Source: a virus. From it: a stretch of 43,378 bases of DNA. The stretch covers positions 1 through 43,378 of IMG/VR virus record IMGVR_UViG_3300042996_000003. The stretch is one strand, 5' to 3'. Each line of letters opens with the position of its first letter. Positions within the stretch are counted from its first letter, which is position 1. A program made the translations under genes and the position numbers. Of this stretch, positions 1-7,672 are shown piece by piece. The notes under the pieces are model-generated. The model was given only the letters and a program-made list of their open reading frames with translations, had not been told where the DNA came from and made no database searches.

Positions 1-381
1 TCAACTGCCTCCCCTTTCGCGGAGCCGCCGCTCTACTTCTTCCGCGATCTCCTTCTCGCGCTGCTCGTCTTCCATACGATGCTCGTAGGTGTCGGCAAAT
101 TTGGTCAGGGCCTTGGCTGCCTCTTCCTGCGCCTTGGCAGTGGCCTCGAGATGCATGTTCGTTCGCACCTGTTGCTGGACCAAAAGCCCGGTTTGCTCAA
201 TCAGAGCCTTGACCGGCCCCATGTCAGCCAGCTGGCCAGCAACGGCAAACTCTGTCGCCTCAGTCTTGGCGGGCTTCTTCCCCGTCACATAGTGGTAGGC
301 AGAGAAGATCGCCACGGCCACCATGAAAAGGAACGTGCCGATAGTCTGAAGATTTGGGTCAAGTCCTTCGATCGTGGGCAC
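1..381 (-). CDS. Membrane-anchored coiled-coil protein of the lysis region
   Basis: A 126-residue protein read from a GTG start. Residues about 15-31 form one hydrophobic membrane segment. From about residue 50 to the end the chain is charged and rich in Ala, Glu, Lys and Arg, typical of a long helix or coiled coil. It is the last gene of the leftward late region, and its start overlaps the end of the next membrane gene by 23 bases. One membrane segment plus a periplasmic or cytoplasmic helix next to holin-like and endolysin genes fits a lysis accessory (spanin-like) role, but no spanin signature is visible. Function is inferred from position only. Confidence 0.7.
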   Translation of the reverse strand: MPTIEGLDPNLQTIGTFLFMVAVAIFSAYHYVTGKKPAKTEATEFAVAGQLADMGPVKALIEQTGLLVQQQVRTNMHLEATAKAQEEAAKALTKFADTYEHRMEDEQREKEIAEEVERRLRERGGS

Positions 382-820
382 GTCTGGAACGCCTTTCCTC
401 GCCGATATCTTTCCAAGCGTTCCTGACGCACCAGACGCTTAATGCCAGTGGGAGCGGATAAATTCCCGACCCCGAAGTTTGTACGGCTGAAACAGACATC
501 ACTACCTGCCACCAGACCACTGATGCCCCCAAAGCAACCAGGCCACGAACCAGCGGCGAGTACCGGGAGTAATTCGTGTCGGCGAAGGTACCGTTGACGG
601 CCAATGCAACAAGCCAGCATGCCCCGGCAATCATGGAGATCACGCCCCATGTGTCTTCGCTGGCTATTCGCAGCAATCCTTGCCATGCGGCAAGATTGGT
701 CCACGCCGTTCCGGGCTGCGCCAGGGTCCAACCCCAGAACATACCCGTAGCGGCCATGGACCATTCCACCACACGTTCATCGAAGTGTTTGTGAATGCCA
801 CTGACGACGCGGATGAACAT
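359..820 (-). CDS. Multi-pass membrane protein of the lysis cassette
   Basis: A 153-residue protein with three or four hydrophobic segments (about residues 22-38, 57-77, 90-110 and 119-134) and a very basic C-terminus. It starts at ATG 820, three bases after the stop of the holin-like gene upstream, so the two are probably translated together. Membrane proteins of this size and layout are common beside endolysins in alphaproteobacterial prophages. It may be a second holin or a holin regulator. No specific family motif is recognised. Confidence 0.7.
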   Translation of the reverse strand: MFIRVVSGIHKHFDERVVEWSMAATGMFWGWTLAQPGTAWTNLAAWQGLLRIASEDTWGVISMIAGACWLVALAVNGTFADTNYSRYSPLVRGLVALGASVVWWQVVMSVSAVQTSGSGIYPLPLALSVWCVRNAWKDIGEERRSRRAHDRRT

Positions 821-823
821 GGC

Positions 824-1132
824 TCACTTGCCCTTGAGGATGTCCCAGAGGGACTTCCGAGGCGCGGAGACCTCGACAGACTTGCCCGCTACCTTCTCGA
901 CCTCCTTGGGCTTCACCGTCGATCTATAGCTGACCACCTGGGCATAGACCCAGAGAGCGAAGCCGATGGCAGCACCGATGGTCAGCCCGCCACCCTGCCC
1001 CGAGAGTACATCAGTGATGAACTGGCGATGCTCTGGCGGCATGGAATTATAGAAGGTCACGAGCGTGATGATCAGGCCGGAGAACTCTGGAATGCGGCGG
1101 ATGAGCCATTGGATGGCGACGTTGTTGAGCAT
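824..1132 (-). CDS. Putative holin
   Basis: A 102-residue protein with a hydrophobic stretch near residues 18-31, a clear membrane segment near 49-69, and a charged, lysine-rich C-terminal tail. An AGGA-type ribosome binding site lies about 7 bases upstream of ATG 1132. It lies 11 bases downstream of the endolysin gene on the same strand. Small size, one or two membrane segments, a basic tail and the endolysin neighbour are the usual marks of a holin, which opens the inner membrane at the end of the lytic cycle. The family is not recognised by sequence, so the call rests on these features. Confidence 0.65.
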   Translation of the reverse strand: MLNNVAIQWLIRRIPEFSGLIITLVTFYNSMPPEHRQFITDVLSGQGGGLTIGAAIGFALWVYAQVVSYRSTVKPKEVEKVAGKSVEVSAPRKSLWDILKGK

Positions 1133-1143
1133 GGTCAGTCCTT

Positions 1144-1860
1144 TCAGAACAGTGGGGTGAAAACAGCGACGGCCGCGAGCACGGCCGCGATGACAACAGC
1201 AGCGATGAGCCAGCCACCAATGCCACCTTTGCGCTCAGGCAAGCCGCTCGTGGGGATCGGCTGGGGATGCTGCTCGACGTCTGGTGGCGGAGGCAGCGTG
1301 ACGCCCATCTCTGACGCCTGGAGAGCCGCGAGGAACTTGCTGGCATAACCGGCAATCATATCGGCACGATCGGTGCCGTTGATGACGCGCCGCATGTCCT
1401 TGAACGTGGCGAAGTCACCCAGCTTCTTGCCGGTGAAGGTGCCAAGCATTGCCCCCTGAACCAAGATGCGAGCCGCAACTGCAGGCTCTTGGACAAGCTG
1501 CGGTTCCTTGATCAGGTCAAGGCCAGTCCGCTTGGACCAGTCCTGATAGTTGCGCCGGCCGGTTAGCTGGACAAAGCCCCGGCCCATGAACTTCTTGCCG
1601 TCGCCCGGCTGGACATTGCCCAGATCGGCCCTGCCCTCATATCGGTTCTGGGCAGCAGTCGGGCCCCATATCTCCCGCATGTACTTAAACGCGCCAGTCT
1701 CGTGATGAGCAGTGGCGAGGATATAGGCGAGCTTGCGGGCGTCACTGTCTCCGTACTGCTCCCAAGCCGAGCCGATGGCATTGAGGCTATCAACCTGCGT
1801 CTGGTTCATTGCGCCGCCGTAAAGGGCATTGCGCACCGACGCGAAGAACGCGGAGTTCAT
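1144..1860 (-). CDS. GH19-type endolysin with C-terminal membrane anchor
   Basis: A 238-residue muralytic enzyme of the glycoside hydrolase 19 (chitinase-like) family, expected to cut peptidoglycan glycan strands. The catalytic domain spans about residues 1-185. Glu54 in HHETG and Glu75 in YEGR match the two family acidic residues, and GRGFVQLTGRRNY is a typical GH19 stretch. A proline-rich linker (about 189-208) follows, then a strongly hydrophobic segment (about 214-236) at the very C-terminus. The ATG at 1860 has GGAG 8 bases upstream. A further-upstream GTG start would add 17 residues but lacks such a site. The tail anchor is unusual for an endolysin. Confidence 0.88.
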   Translation of the reverse strand: MNSAFFASVRNALYGGAMNQTQVDSLNAIGSAWEQYGDSDARKLAYILATAHHETGAFKYMREIWGPTAAQNRYEGRADLGNVQPGDGKKFMGRGFVQLTGRRNYQDWSKRTGLDLIKEPQLVQEPAVAARILVQGAMLGTFTGKKLGDFATFKDMRRVINGTDRADMIAGYASKFLAALQASEMGVTLPPPPDVEQHPQPIPTSGLPERKGGIGGWLIAAVVIAAVLAAVAVFTPLF

Positions 1861-1939
1861 GGGTGGTCTCCATTCATGTAAGTTAGTTGCGCCTCGCTGC
1901 GTCCCGTGCACTCAATGAGCGGGGGCTTGGAGGCAAGCT

Positions 1940-2167
1940 ATGCAGGTAAACGTATTCATTACCCGACAGGACGGGCAGTTGCAGAACAGGCTATTGGTGC
2001 TGCCGATTAGTCCAGCAGCGGCAATCCCGAAAGAGTACCGGAGCGGCTGGAGCTATTATGCCACGCTCGATAGTGGTGATGCGATGTTCAGTGGGTTGCC
2101 AGTCGATGCTGATCTAGCGGCGAAGGGCTTTGCTGTTGTGGAGCCGGAGACGCCTGATAGGCGGTAG
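1940..2167 (+). CDS. Small hypothetical cargo protein
   Basis: A 75-residue protein on the strand opposite to the late genes. A good GGAGG ribosome binding site at about 1929-1933 precedes ATG 1940 with normal spacing. The chain has no membrane segment and no motif I recognise; it ends in a charged, proline-containing tail. It is the first of a short rightward set that continues with a membrane microprotein and the O-acyltransferase, and it diverges from the endolysin gene. This placement suggests a prophage-expressed cargo gene. Confidence 0.6.
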   Translation: MQVNVFITRQDGQLQNRLLVLPISPAAAIPKEYRSGWSYYATLDSGDAMFSGLPVDADLAAKGFAVVEPETPDRR

Positions 2168-2176
2168 GATCACAGA

Positions 2177-2266
2177 ATGGCAAAGCTGTACGCTTGGTTT
2201 GCGCTAACACTTATCTTCATCGTGCTCTTCCCCACGGCGGTGAAGTTCATAGTACTACGAATTTAG
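2177..2266 (+). CDS. 29-residue single-span membrane microprotein
   Basis: A short open frame of 29 codons starting at ATG 2177 with a purine-rich stretch (GGCGGTAGGA) just upstream. The product begins MAKLYAWF and is almost wholly hydrophobic (residues about 4-27), with one Lys and one Arg near the C-terminus. It starts 9 bases after the upstream small gene, so the two could be co-transcribed. Such short hydrophobic frames can arise by chance; the ribosome binding site and operon position are the only support. Confidence 0.4.
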   Translation: MAKLYAWFALTLIFIVLFPTAVKFIVLRI

Positions 2267-2392
2267 TAACCTCAATCACGGCGGCCGTATGTATGCGGCT
2301 AAGCCAGCAGAACGCTGCTTCCACGTTCGGAACGGCTTGAACCGAGTTCTGATGATGTTGAACACCAAGTTGCGGCGTGGCATTGAGCAGCC

Positions 2393-4363
2393 ATGTCGAT
2401 CATTTCATATCGCCCTGACATCGACGGGTTGCGCGCAGTAGCGGTTGCCGCCGTAGTGCTCTATCACGCGTTTCCAACTGTGCTGCCCGGTGGGTTTGTC
2501 GGCGTCGACATCTTTTTTGTCATTTCCGGTTTTCTGATTACAGGCATTATCCTAAAGGAGAATGCCGCAGGAACATTCAGTTTCGCTCGATTTTACGCTC
2601 GTCGAGTTCGGAGAATTTTCCCCGCACTTGCTGTTGTACTGTCCAGTTGCCTGGCCGCTGGCTACTTCCTCTTGCTCCCTGACGAGCTTGCCCAACTTGG
2701 CAGTCATGTTGGTGCGGGTGCGTTGTTCCTATCCAACATTGTGCTTTGGACAGAGAGTAGCTATTTCGACGTTGGAGCATCACAGAAGATACTGCTGCAC
2801 CTGTGGTCACTCGGCATAGAAGAGCAGTTCTATGCTGCTTGGCCGGTTCTATTGATGGCAGCCAGGTGGTGCCGCTTGCCCGCAGTTGCGAGCATTGTCG
2901 CACTGATAGCAGGATCCTTTGTCGCCAACCTAATCATCACGGGCAGCGATCCTACAGCGGCATTCTACCTTCCATTCACAAGAGCTTGGGAGCTCCTCAC
3001 AGGCGCGCTTTTGGCAGTGACTTCGCTCCGGCTTCCAAAAGCCGCCGCATGGCTAGGTTTGCTTTGCTTTACCGCAGCGTGCGCCTTGTTCTCAGAAACG
3101 ACGCTGTTCCCTGGATGGGCTGCTGCACTTCCAGTCCTTGCCGCATTCCTGATAATTGCCGCTCCGGAAAGTCCATTGAACAAGGCGGTCCTGTCGCATT
3201 CCTGGATGCGAGCAGTGGGCAAAATCAGCTATCCTTTGTACCTATGGCACTGGCCATTACTTGTGTTTCCGAAGATTGTCCTAGGCTACGAGTTAGAGCC
3301 GCTGTGGCAGGCAAGCTGCGTAGCTCTAGCCGTTGCCTTGGCAACTGCTACCCACCTCCTAGTTGAAAGTCCTGTACGCGGCGACAATCGGCTTTACGCC
3401 AAGAGCTTTGCTCTGAGTTCAATTTTGGTATGCCTCGCTGTCATGGGCCTTAGCCAAAGGGATGGTTGGGGATGGCGCCCGAACATTGTTCCCTATGCGC
3501 AACAAGCCAAACACCTAGAAGCTCAGGTGGAATGGCCCTACGCCGAAAATGAGAACTGCCTTTCGCGGTTTCCATCTCCGGATCGACGGGAGGGCTGGTG
3601 GTTTTGCGTGCTCGAAGAAGATGCGCCGCCAACGGTCTTCTTGATCGGCAACTCTTTTGCCAATCATCTTTACCCCGGCATCATTTCGTCTGAAGCCTTT
3701 GCCAACGACAATGTGCTTCAGTTTGGATCCTGTGACACCGGACTCGGCTTGTCATTTTCTTACCAGCCTTCGCACCCGTGCTTTGGCGAAGCACGACAGC
3801 GCCAAGAAGAGATGGTGACTCGCATATTAGCCGATAATCCATCTATCCACACCGCGATCCTCAGCCCTCCCTGGCCACGCTTCTCTCCGAGCGGCGAAGC
3901 CTTGGATTACTTCGACCCGGACAAAGTCGATGGCGTGTACCGGAGTGTTCCGGAAAGAGGAGGTGAAACCTCTTACGACGCTTACATGGAGGCGCTGGAG
4001 CGCCGGGTGGCCACCGTGGTCGACGCAGGAGCCGAGCCTATCCTTGTCCTAATGACACCGGAACTGGGCTATGATCCTGGAACATGCCTGGCCAGCCGAC
4101 CACTTCGCCCATCACTGGCGGATTGCACGACCGACGCCAAGGAAGAGCTCGCAAAGCAGGCGGTGTTTCGAGCAGGGCTCTCCAAAATCGAAGAGAAATT
4201 TCCCGAACTCAAGGTGTTCGATCCGCTTAATGTCTTTTGTGACGAAGCGGTCTGCAAAATGATCGACGGCCTCGATTTATATCTACGCGACATAGGACAT
4301 CTCTCGATAACGGGAAGTCTTAAGGTTGGCGCAGCGCTATCTGACTGGCTGACTCGTTTGTAA
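2393..4363 (+). CDS. AT3-SGNH O-acyltransferase (OafA-like), likely serotype conversion
   Basis: A 656-residue two-domain enzyme. Residues about 1-340 form an acyltransferase-3 membrane domain with some ten hydrophobic segments and the N-terminal signature RPDIDGLRAVAV followed by the conserved YH pair (His about 25). Residues about 410-650 form a periplasmic SGNH-like domain with IGNS near residue 420 and a D-x-x-H pair in RDIGHLS near 636. Enzymes of this build move acyl groups, usually acetyl, across the inner membrane onto lipopolysaccharide or other glycans. In prophages they commonly alter the host surface and block further phage adsorption. It lies opposite to the late operon, and its stop is one base from the convergent stop of the tail esterase gene. 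Confidence 0.9.
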   Translation: MSIISYRPDIDGLRAVAVAAVVLYHAFPTVLPGGFVGVDIFFVISGFLITGIILKENAAGTFSFARFYARRVRRIFPALAVVLSSCLAAGYFLLLPDELAQLGSHVGAGALFLSNIVLWTESSYFDVGASQKILLHLWSLGIEEQFYAAWPVLLMAARWCRLPAVASIVALIAGSFVANLIITGSDPTAAFYLPFTRAWELLTGALLAVTSLRLPKAAAWLGLLCFTAACALFSETTLFPGWAAALPVLAAFLIIAAPESPLNKAVLSHSWMRAVGKISYPLYLWHWPLLVFPKIVLGYELEPLWQASCVALAVALATATHLLVESPVRGDNRLYAKSFALSSILVCLAVMGLSQRDGWGWRPNIVPYAQQAKHLEAQVEWPYAENENCLSRFPSPDRREGWWFCVLEEDAPPTVFLIGNSFANHLYPGIISSEAFANDNVLQFGSCDTGLGLSFSYQPSHPCFGEARQRQEEMVTRILADNPSIHTAILSPPWPRFSPSGEALDYFDPDKVDGVYRSVPERGGETSYDAYMEALERRVATVVDAGAEPILVLMTPELGYDPGTCLASRPLRPSLADCTTDAKEELAKQAVFRAGLSKIEEKFPELKVFDPLNVFCDEAVCKMIDGLDLYLRDIGHLSITGSLKVGAALSDWLTRL

Positions 4364-4364
4364 A

Positions 4365-5390
4365 TCACGTTGGTGCTGCCAAGTATGCCGTAAGGTCTGC
4401 GCTGCTCACCGGAGAGTTCAACAGATACGGCAGCACCGCCGAGAACCACACCCGCGACCCGTAGTTATTGGGATGGTGATGGTTGTCGCCAGTCAGCTCA
4501 ATCAAGGTTTTCTTCACCCGCATTGCTGCCCAACGGGCATAGATATCAACGAACGGCACACCTTTGGCAGTCGCAACAGCGGCAATTGCGTTGTTGTAGG
4601 CGATGCAATCAGACAAGCTGAAATTTACCCAAAGCGGGTTCTTCGGCTGAAAGCCGATTAGGATCGGCTTAACCCCGGCAGACAGACAATTGGTGCAGAT
4701 GTCGGTCAATGAACTCTGAAATGACGATAGACCGCCCGGGCCAGCCACATGATCGTTCTGCCCAAACGCTACAGCTAGGACCGAAGGGTTCATAGCCAAC
4801 AGGCTCGAAAGATTGGTGGTCAACTGCCCGATGGATGAGCCGTCGAAGCTGAAGTTGTACACCCCCGCCTTCTTGTGAATGTATGATCGCAGAAGTCCAA
4901 CGTAGCCATCGCCGTCATTGTTGAAGAACTCGCGTTGAATGGTGTGCGCAGCACCGGTGATGCTGTCACCGGCTGTGATCACCAGGCGGCTTACCGCGGT
5001 AGGTGCTAAGCCAGGGACAGTGACCGGGGTCACGTAGTCGGTCTCATAGTCCACATAGGCCAGCAGGTTCATTGTGATAGGCGGGTTGCGTGGCGGGGTG
5101 GTGACCAACTGGTAAGTGCCGCCGGTCATGACGATGGCATAGCTCGCAAAGTCATAGATAGCAGAGCCGCTAGTGCGGGCAATTTGGTCACCGATCAGGG
5201 CGTAGTTCGTGGCCGAATAGATCACCTTGGTGCCGGTCGTTGGATCGTAGCGGTAAACCGAAACGATGCGGCGAATCGGGTGAGCCAACGACTTCGGTGT
5301 GGTGCCACTGAGCGCTACCGGCTCGCCACTGATAAGCGTGCGTGCAGGCTCAGACCTAGGCTGATAGCCGACATTGGCAACCGCACCCAT
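4365..5390 (-). CDS. Tail-associated SGNH/GDSL esterase
   Basis: A 341-residue protein. The N-terminal ~130 residues look like a phage tail or fibre attachment region. The rest is an SGNH hydrolase: GDS at 141-143 (nucleophile Ser143), GQND at 210-213 (block III), and an Asp-His pair near 302-306 in GDNHHHPNN. No signal peptide is present. The ATG directly follows the TAA stop of the tail-fibre gene (TAAATG), so the two are probably translated together and the enzyme carried on the virion. A likely role is removing O-acyl groups from the surface glycan during adsorption. Substrate is inferred. Confidence 0.82.
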   Translation of the reverse strand: MGAVANVGYQPRSEPARTLISGEPVALSGTTPKSLAHPIRRIVSVYRYDPTTGTKVIYSATNYALIGDQIARTSGSAIYDFASYAIVMTGGTYQLVTTPPRNPPITMNLLAYVDYETDYVTPVTVPGLAPTAVSRLVITAGDSITGAAHTIQREFFNNDGDGYVGLLRSYIHKKAGVYNFSFDGSSIGQLTTNLSSLLAMNPSVLAVAFGQNDHVAGPGGLSSFQSSLTDICTNCLSAGVKPILIGFQPKNPLWVNFSLSDCIAYNNAIAAVATAKGVPFVDIYARWAAMRVKKTLIELTGDNHHHPNNYGSRVWFSAVLPYLLNSPVSSADLTAYLAAPT

Positions 5391-7220
5391 TTAGCGCAGT
5401 CCCTCGAGTAGAATATCGCAATAGCTGATTGTGCCAGTACCGGGGAAAAACTGCAGACCGTTGAAAACAACAGCTTGCTTACAGCGTCCGCCACCGGATC
5501 CTGCAGAAAGAAGAGCACCTGAAGTGCGGGCTATTGCTTTGTAGGTCAGCCATGAATAAGCGCCGCCCTCATTGAAGCGGTCCACCTCGAATTCGATTGC
5601 AGCTCCATCCTGACCGGCTATTCCGATCGATCCAGTGATGCTGACGCGAATTTGAGCCACGTTTGTATCTTCTTGGAACGCTGTGTTGCCAGCGATGCCG
5701 TAGATATATGAGTTCTCGTAGTCAGAAGCTCCTTGGTAGAAATTTGCCCCATTTGTATCGCTCACCCTGGCGCTGACGTGAGTGTTTGCGGTCGGGCGGA
5801 CGAACAGCTTCCCACGCAGTCGCCGATAGCTGCCGAGATTGATCAGATCGATGCTGGCAACGTTGGTGCGTTGCTCGTCCAGTACCTTCTCCCAAGCCAG
5901 CCCAAGGCTGGCTCGTGCGGCTACCTTGTTCGGCACATCCGCCAGGTTCTGCAATTTGGCCAGATAACTTGATGCCGCCGCATATTCGAGGGAGCGCCAC
6001 ACTGATTTATCTGCACTGGGCCAGAACTCAACCGCGCTGCCTTGCGCTAAAGTAGAGAGAAGGCCTGGCCCATAGATGTTGGTGTCGCCAACCCCAATGT
6101 TGGAGATGAAGAAGTGTTCGCCGTTGGTCGAGGCCAGCGCCGGCAATGTGGGGTTAGTTGCAGTGGCGCTGTTGAAGGTGATGACCTTGCCTGCATCCGT
6201 TAAAGGGATGGCGTAGCTTGCGGTCTTTACTATTTCAGGCGCTACGGTCGAAATCTTAGGCGAGGCCGGATCGGTATTGTCGACCGCTATGCCCGATCCA
6301 GCAACAACGCTATTGACCGTCCCAGCACCATCAGTCCCTTGCCGTGCCAGCAGCTGCCAATAGGCGTTGCTGGTAGTGGGGAGTGTGGGTGGAGCGTTGC
6401 CGGTTGTTGACTGCAGCGCAATCCACGTTGACCCATTATAAAGCACGGCATCGTCCAGCACATAGGCTGTTGCGGGGCTGTAAGTTCCCATAATAACAGC
6501 GCCACGGCCCGCAGGGACACCCAGTTCGAGTTCATATCCGCCCGTAACAGGCACGACTGACACCGTCGCATCAGCGCCAGCCGGCAGCGTGGTTGTAGTC
6601 CCCGCTTCAAACGTGACAACCGGGCCTACCGGTCCAGTCACATAGGCCGCCGCGCTCCAATCGGCAGATGTGTTGCTGTTCTTGGAATAGATAGCGGCGC
6701 GGCCATCACCGACATCAGAGACGAGCACGGAATAGCCCGCCGCCTGACCGTTGTAGGCAGCACGAGCGGCAAGGTTGGCGACCTGCACGTCATAGGCGGC
6801 GCCTGAAACCAGATCGGTCTTGGGCACCAAAGTCATAGCACCAGGGCCGGTAAAGACGGCTATCTGATTGGCTGATCCTTCTAGGCTAGCAAGAGCTTGA
6901 ATATTGCCATTGCCAAGCTCCTGCCGGAGCATAGCGGCCTGTGCCGTCGACCGTGTACCATCGCTGGTGAAGCGGATGCGGTACTCGACATTTACCAGAT
7001 CAGGTCCAGCCCAAGGCCGCGTCAGCTTGCCAGCCGTGTTGGTAGTGATCTCGTCTATGATAGCCCAGAACTGGGTAGCGCCTGCCACATCGATTAGCAG
7101 ATCGCCCTCGGTTAGCCCGACCAGCAACCAGGCGGTGCCCACCCCGGTGAAATCAACCGAGCCATTGGTCAGGCTAATGGTACCGAACACATAGTCGGAC
7201 GGTTTGGTCAGCAGGGGCAT
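5391..7220 (-). CDS. Tail fibre protein
   Basis: A 609-residue, Gly-, Thr- and Ala-rich protein with low charge. The N-terminal half carries short repeats common in siphophage fibres (for example DVQVANLAARAAYNGQA near residue 145, and VTGPVGPVVTFEAG near 190). A carbohydrate-binding-like stretch follows near 245-290, around YDDAVLYNGSTW-type sequence. ATG 7220 has GGAG 5 bases upstream, placed right after the T-run of a terminator-like hairpin. It sits between the J-like tip protein region and the tail esterase, the usual place for receptor-binding fibres. The call is structural; receptor is unknown. Confidence 0.75.
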   Translation of the reverse strand: MPLLTKPSDYVFGTISLTNGSVDFTGVGTAWLLVGLTEGDLLIDVAGATQFWAIIDEITTNTAGKLTRPWAGPDLVNVEYRIRFTSDGTRSTAQAAMLRQELGNGNIQALASLEGSANQIAVFTGPGAMTLVPKTDLVSGAAYDVQVANLAARAAYNGQAAGYSVLVSDVGDGRAAIYSKNSNTSADWSAAAYVTGPVGPVVTFEAGTTTTLPAGADATVSVVPVTGGYELELGVPAGRGAVIMGTYSPATAYVLDDAVLYNGSTWIALQSTTGNAPPTLPTTSNAYWQLLARQGTDGAGTVNSVVAGSGIAVDNTDPASPKISTVAPEIVKTASYAIPLTDAGKVITFNSATATNPTLPALASTNGEHFFISNIGVGDTNIYGPGLLSTLAQGSAVEFWPSADKSVWRSLEYAAASSYLAKLQNLADVPNKVAARASLGLAWEKVLDEQRTNVASIDLINLGSYRRLRGKLFVRPTANTHVSARVSDTNGANFYQGASDYENSYIYGIAGNTAFQEDTNVAQIRVSITGSIGIAGQDGAAIEFEVDRFNEGGAYSWLTYKAIARTSGALLSAGSGGGRCKQAVVFNGLQFFPGTGTISYCDILLEGLR

Positions 7221-7229
7221 GGATGCTCC

Positions 7230-7253
7230 AAAGAAAAACCCGCCGGAGCGGGG
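7230..7253 (-). terminator. Intrinsic terminator before the tail-fibre gene
   Basis: On the minus strand CCCGC-TCCG-GCGGG (7252-7239) forms a perfect 5-bp stem with a 4-base loop and is followed directly by TTTTTCTTT. It lies between the small tail gene at 7279-7668 and the fibre gene. The stem is short, so it may only partly stop transcription and so lower fibre expression. Confidence 0.65.
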
Positions 7254-7278
7254 TGAAAGGCAAGATCGGGAACTAAGA

Positions 7279-7668
7279 TTAGACCGCCGTTATGATGTCG
7301 GTCGCCAAGGTTGGCAGCGACCAGTGCTTGTCGTGGCGGAAGTCAGCCGGTATCCGCCGCAACGCTTCGATCCGGTTGCTGTCGGCTCGGATCGTGTCGA
7401 TAACCTCGGCCATTTGCGCCGCTTGGACAGCATCACCATCGCGGAGGATGTTCATCTGACGCCAGAGAGGGAACCGTTCGGTGATGCGGCGCTCAGCTTC
7501 CGCCTTCACGTCAGATGTAGTAACGGCCGGCCGGATCGCCTTTGGCTTAAGATGGCCATTCCGTAGCTTTTCACCCTCGGCAAGTGGGATCAGATGACGC
7601 GCTTCCCGTGGTACATTCTCATGGCGCAAGGGCTGGCCAGTCAGCTTGCTCACAACGGTGTATTTCAC
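7279..7668 (-). CDS. Small protein of the tail-tip region
   Basis: A 129-residue soluble protein with a GTG start; AGAGG lies just upstream. The gene follows the J-like tail protein by only 4 bases. The middle part is highly charged and probably helical (residues about 45-105), with no membrane segment. Position between tip protein and fibre suggests a tail accessory or fibre-assembly helper, but no family motif is recognised. Confidence 0.6.
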   Translation of the reverse strand: MKYTVVSKLTGQPLRHENVPREARHLIPLAEGEKLRNGHLKPKAIRPAVTTSDVKAEAERRITERFPLWRQMNILRDGDAVQAAQMAEVIDTIRADSNRIEALRRIPADFRHDKHWSLPTLATDIITAV

Positions 7669-7672
7669 CGCA

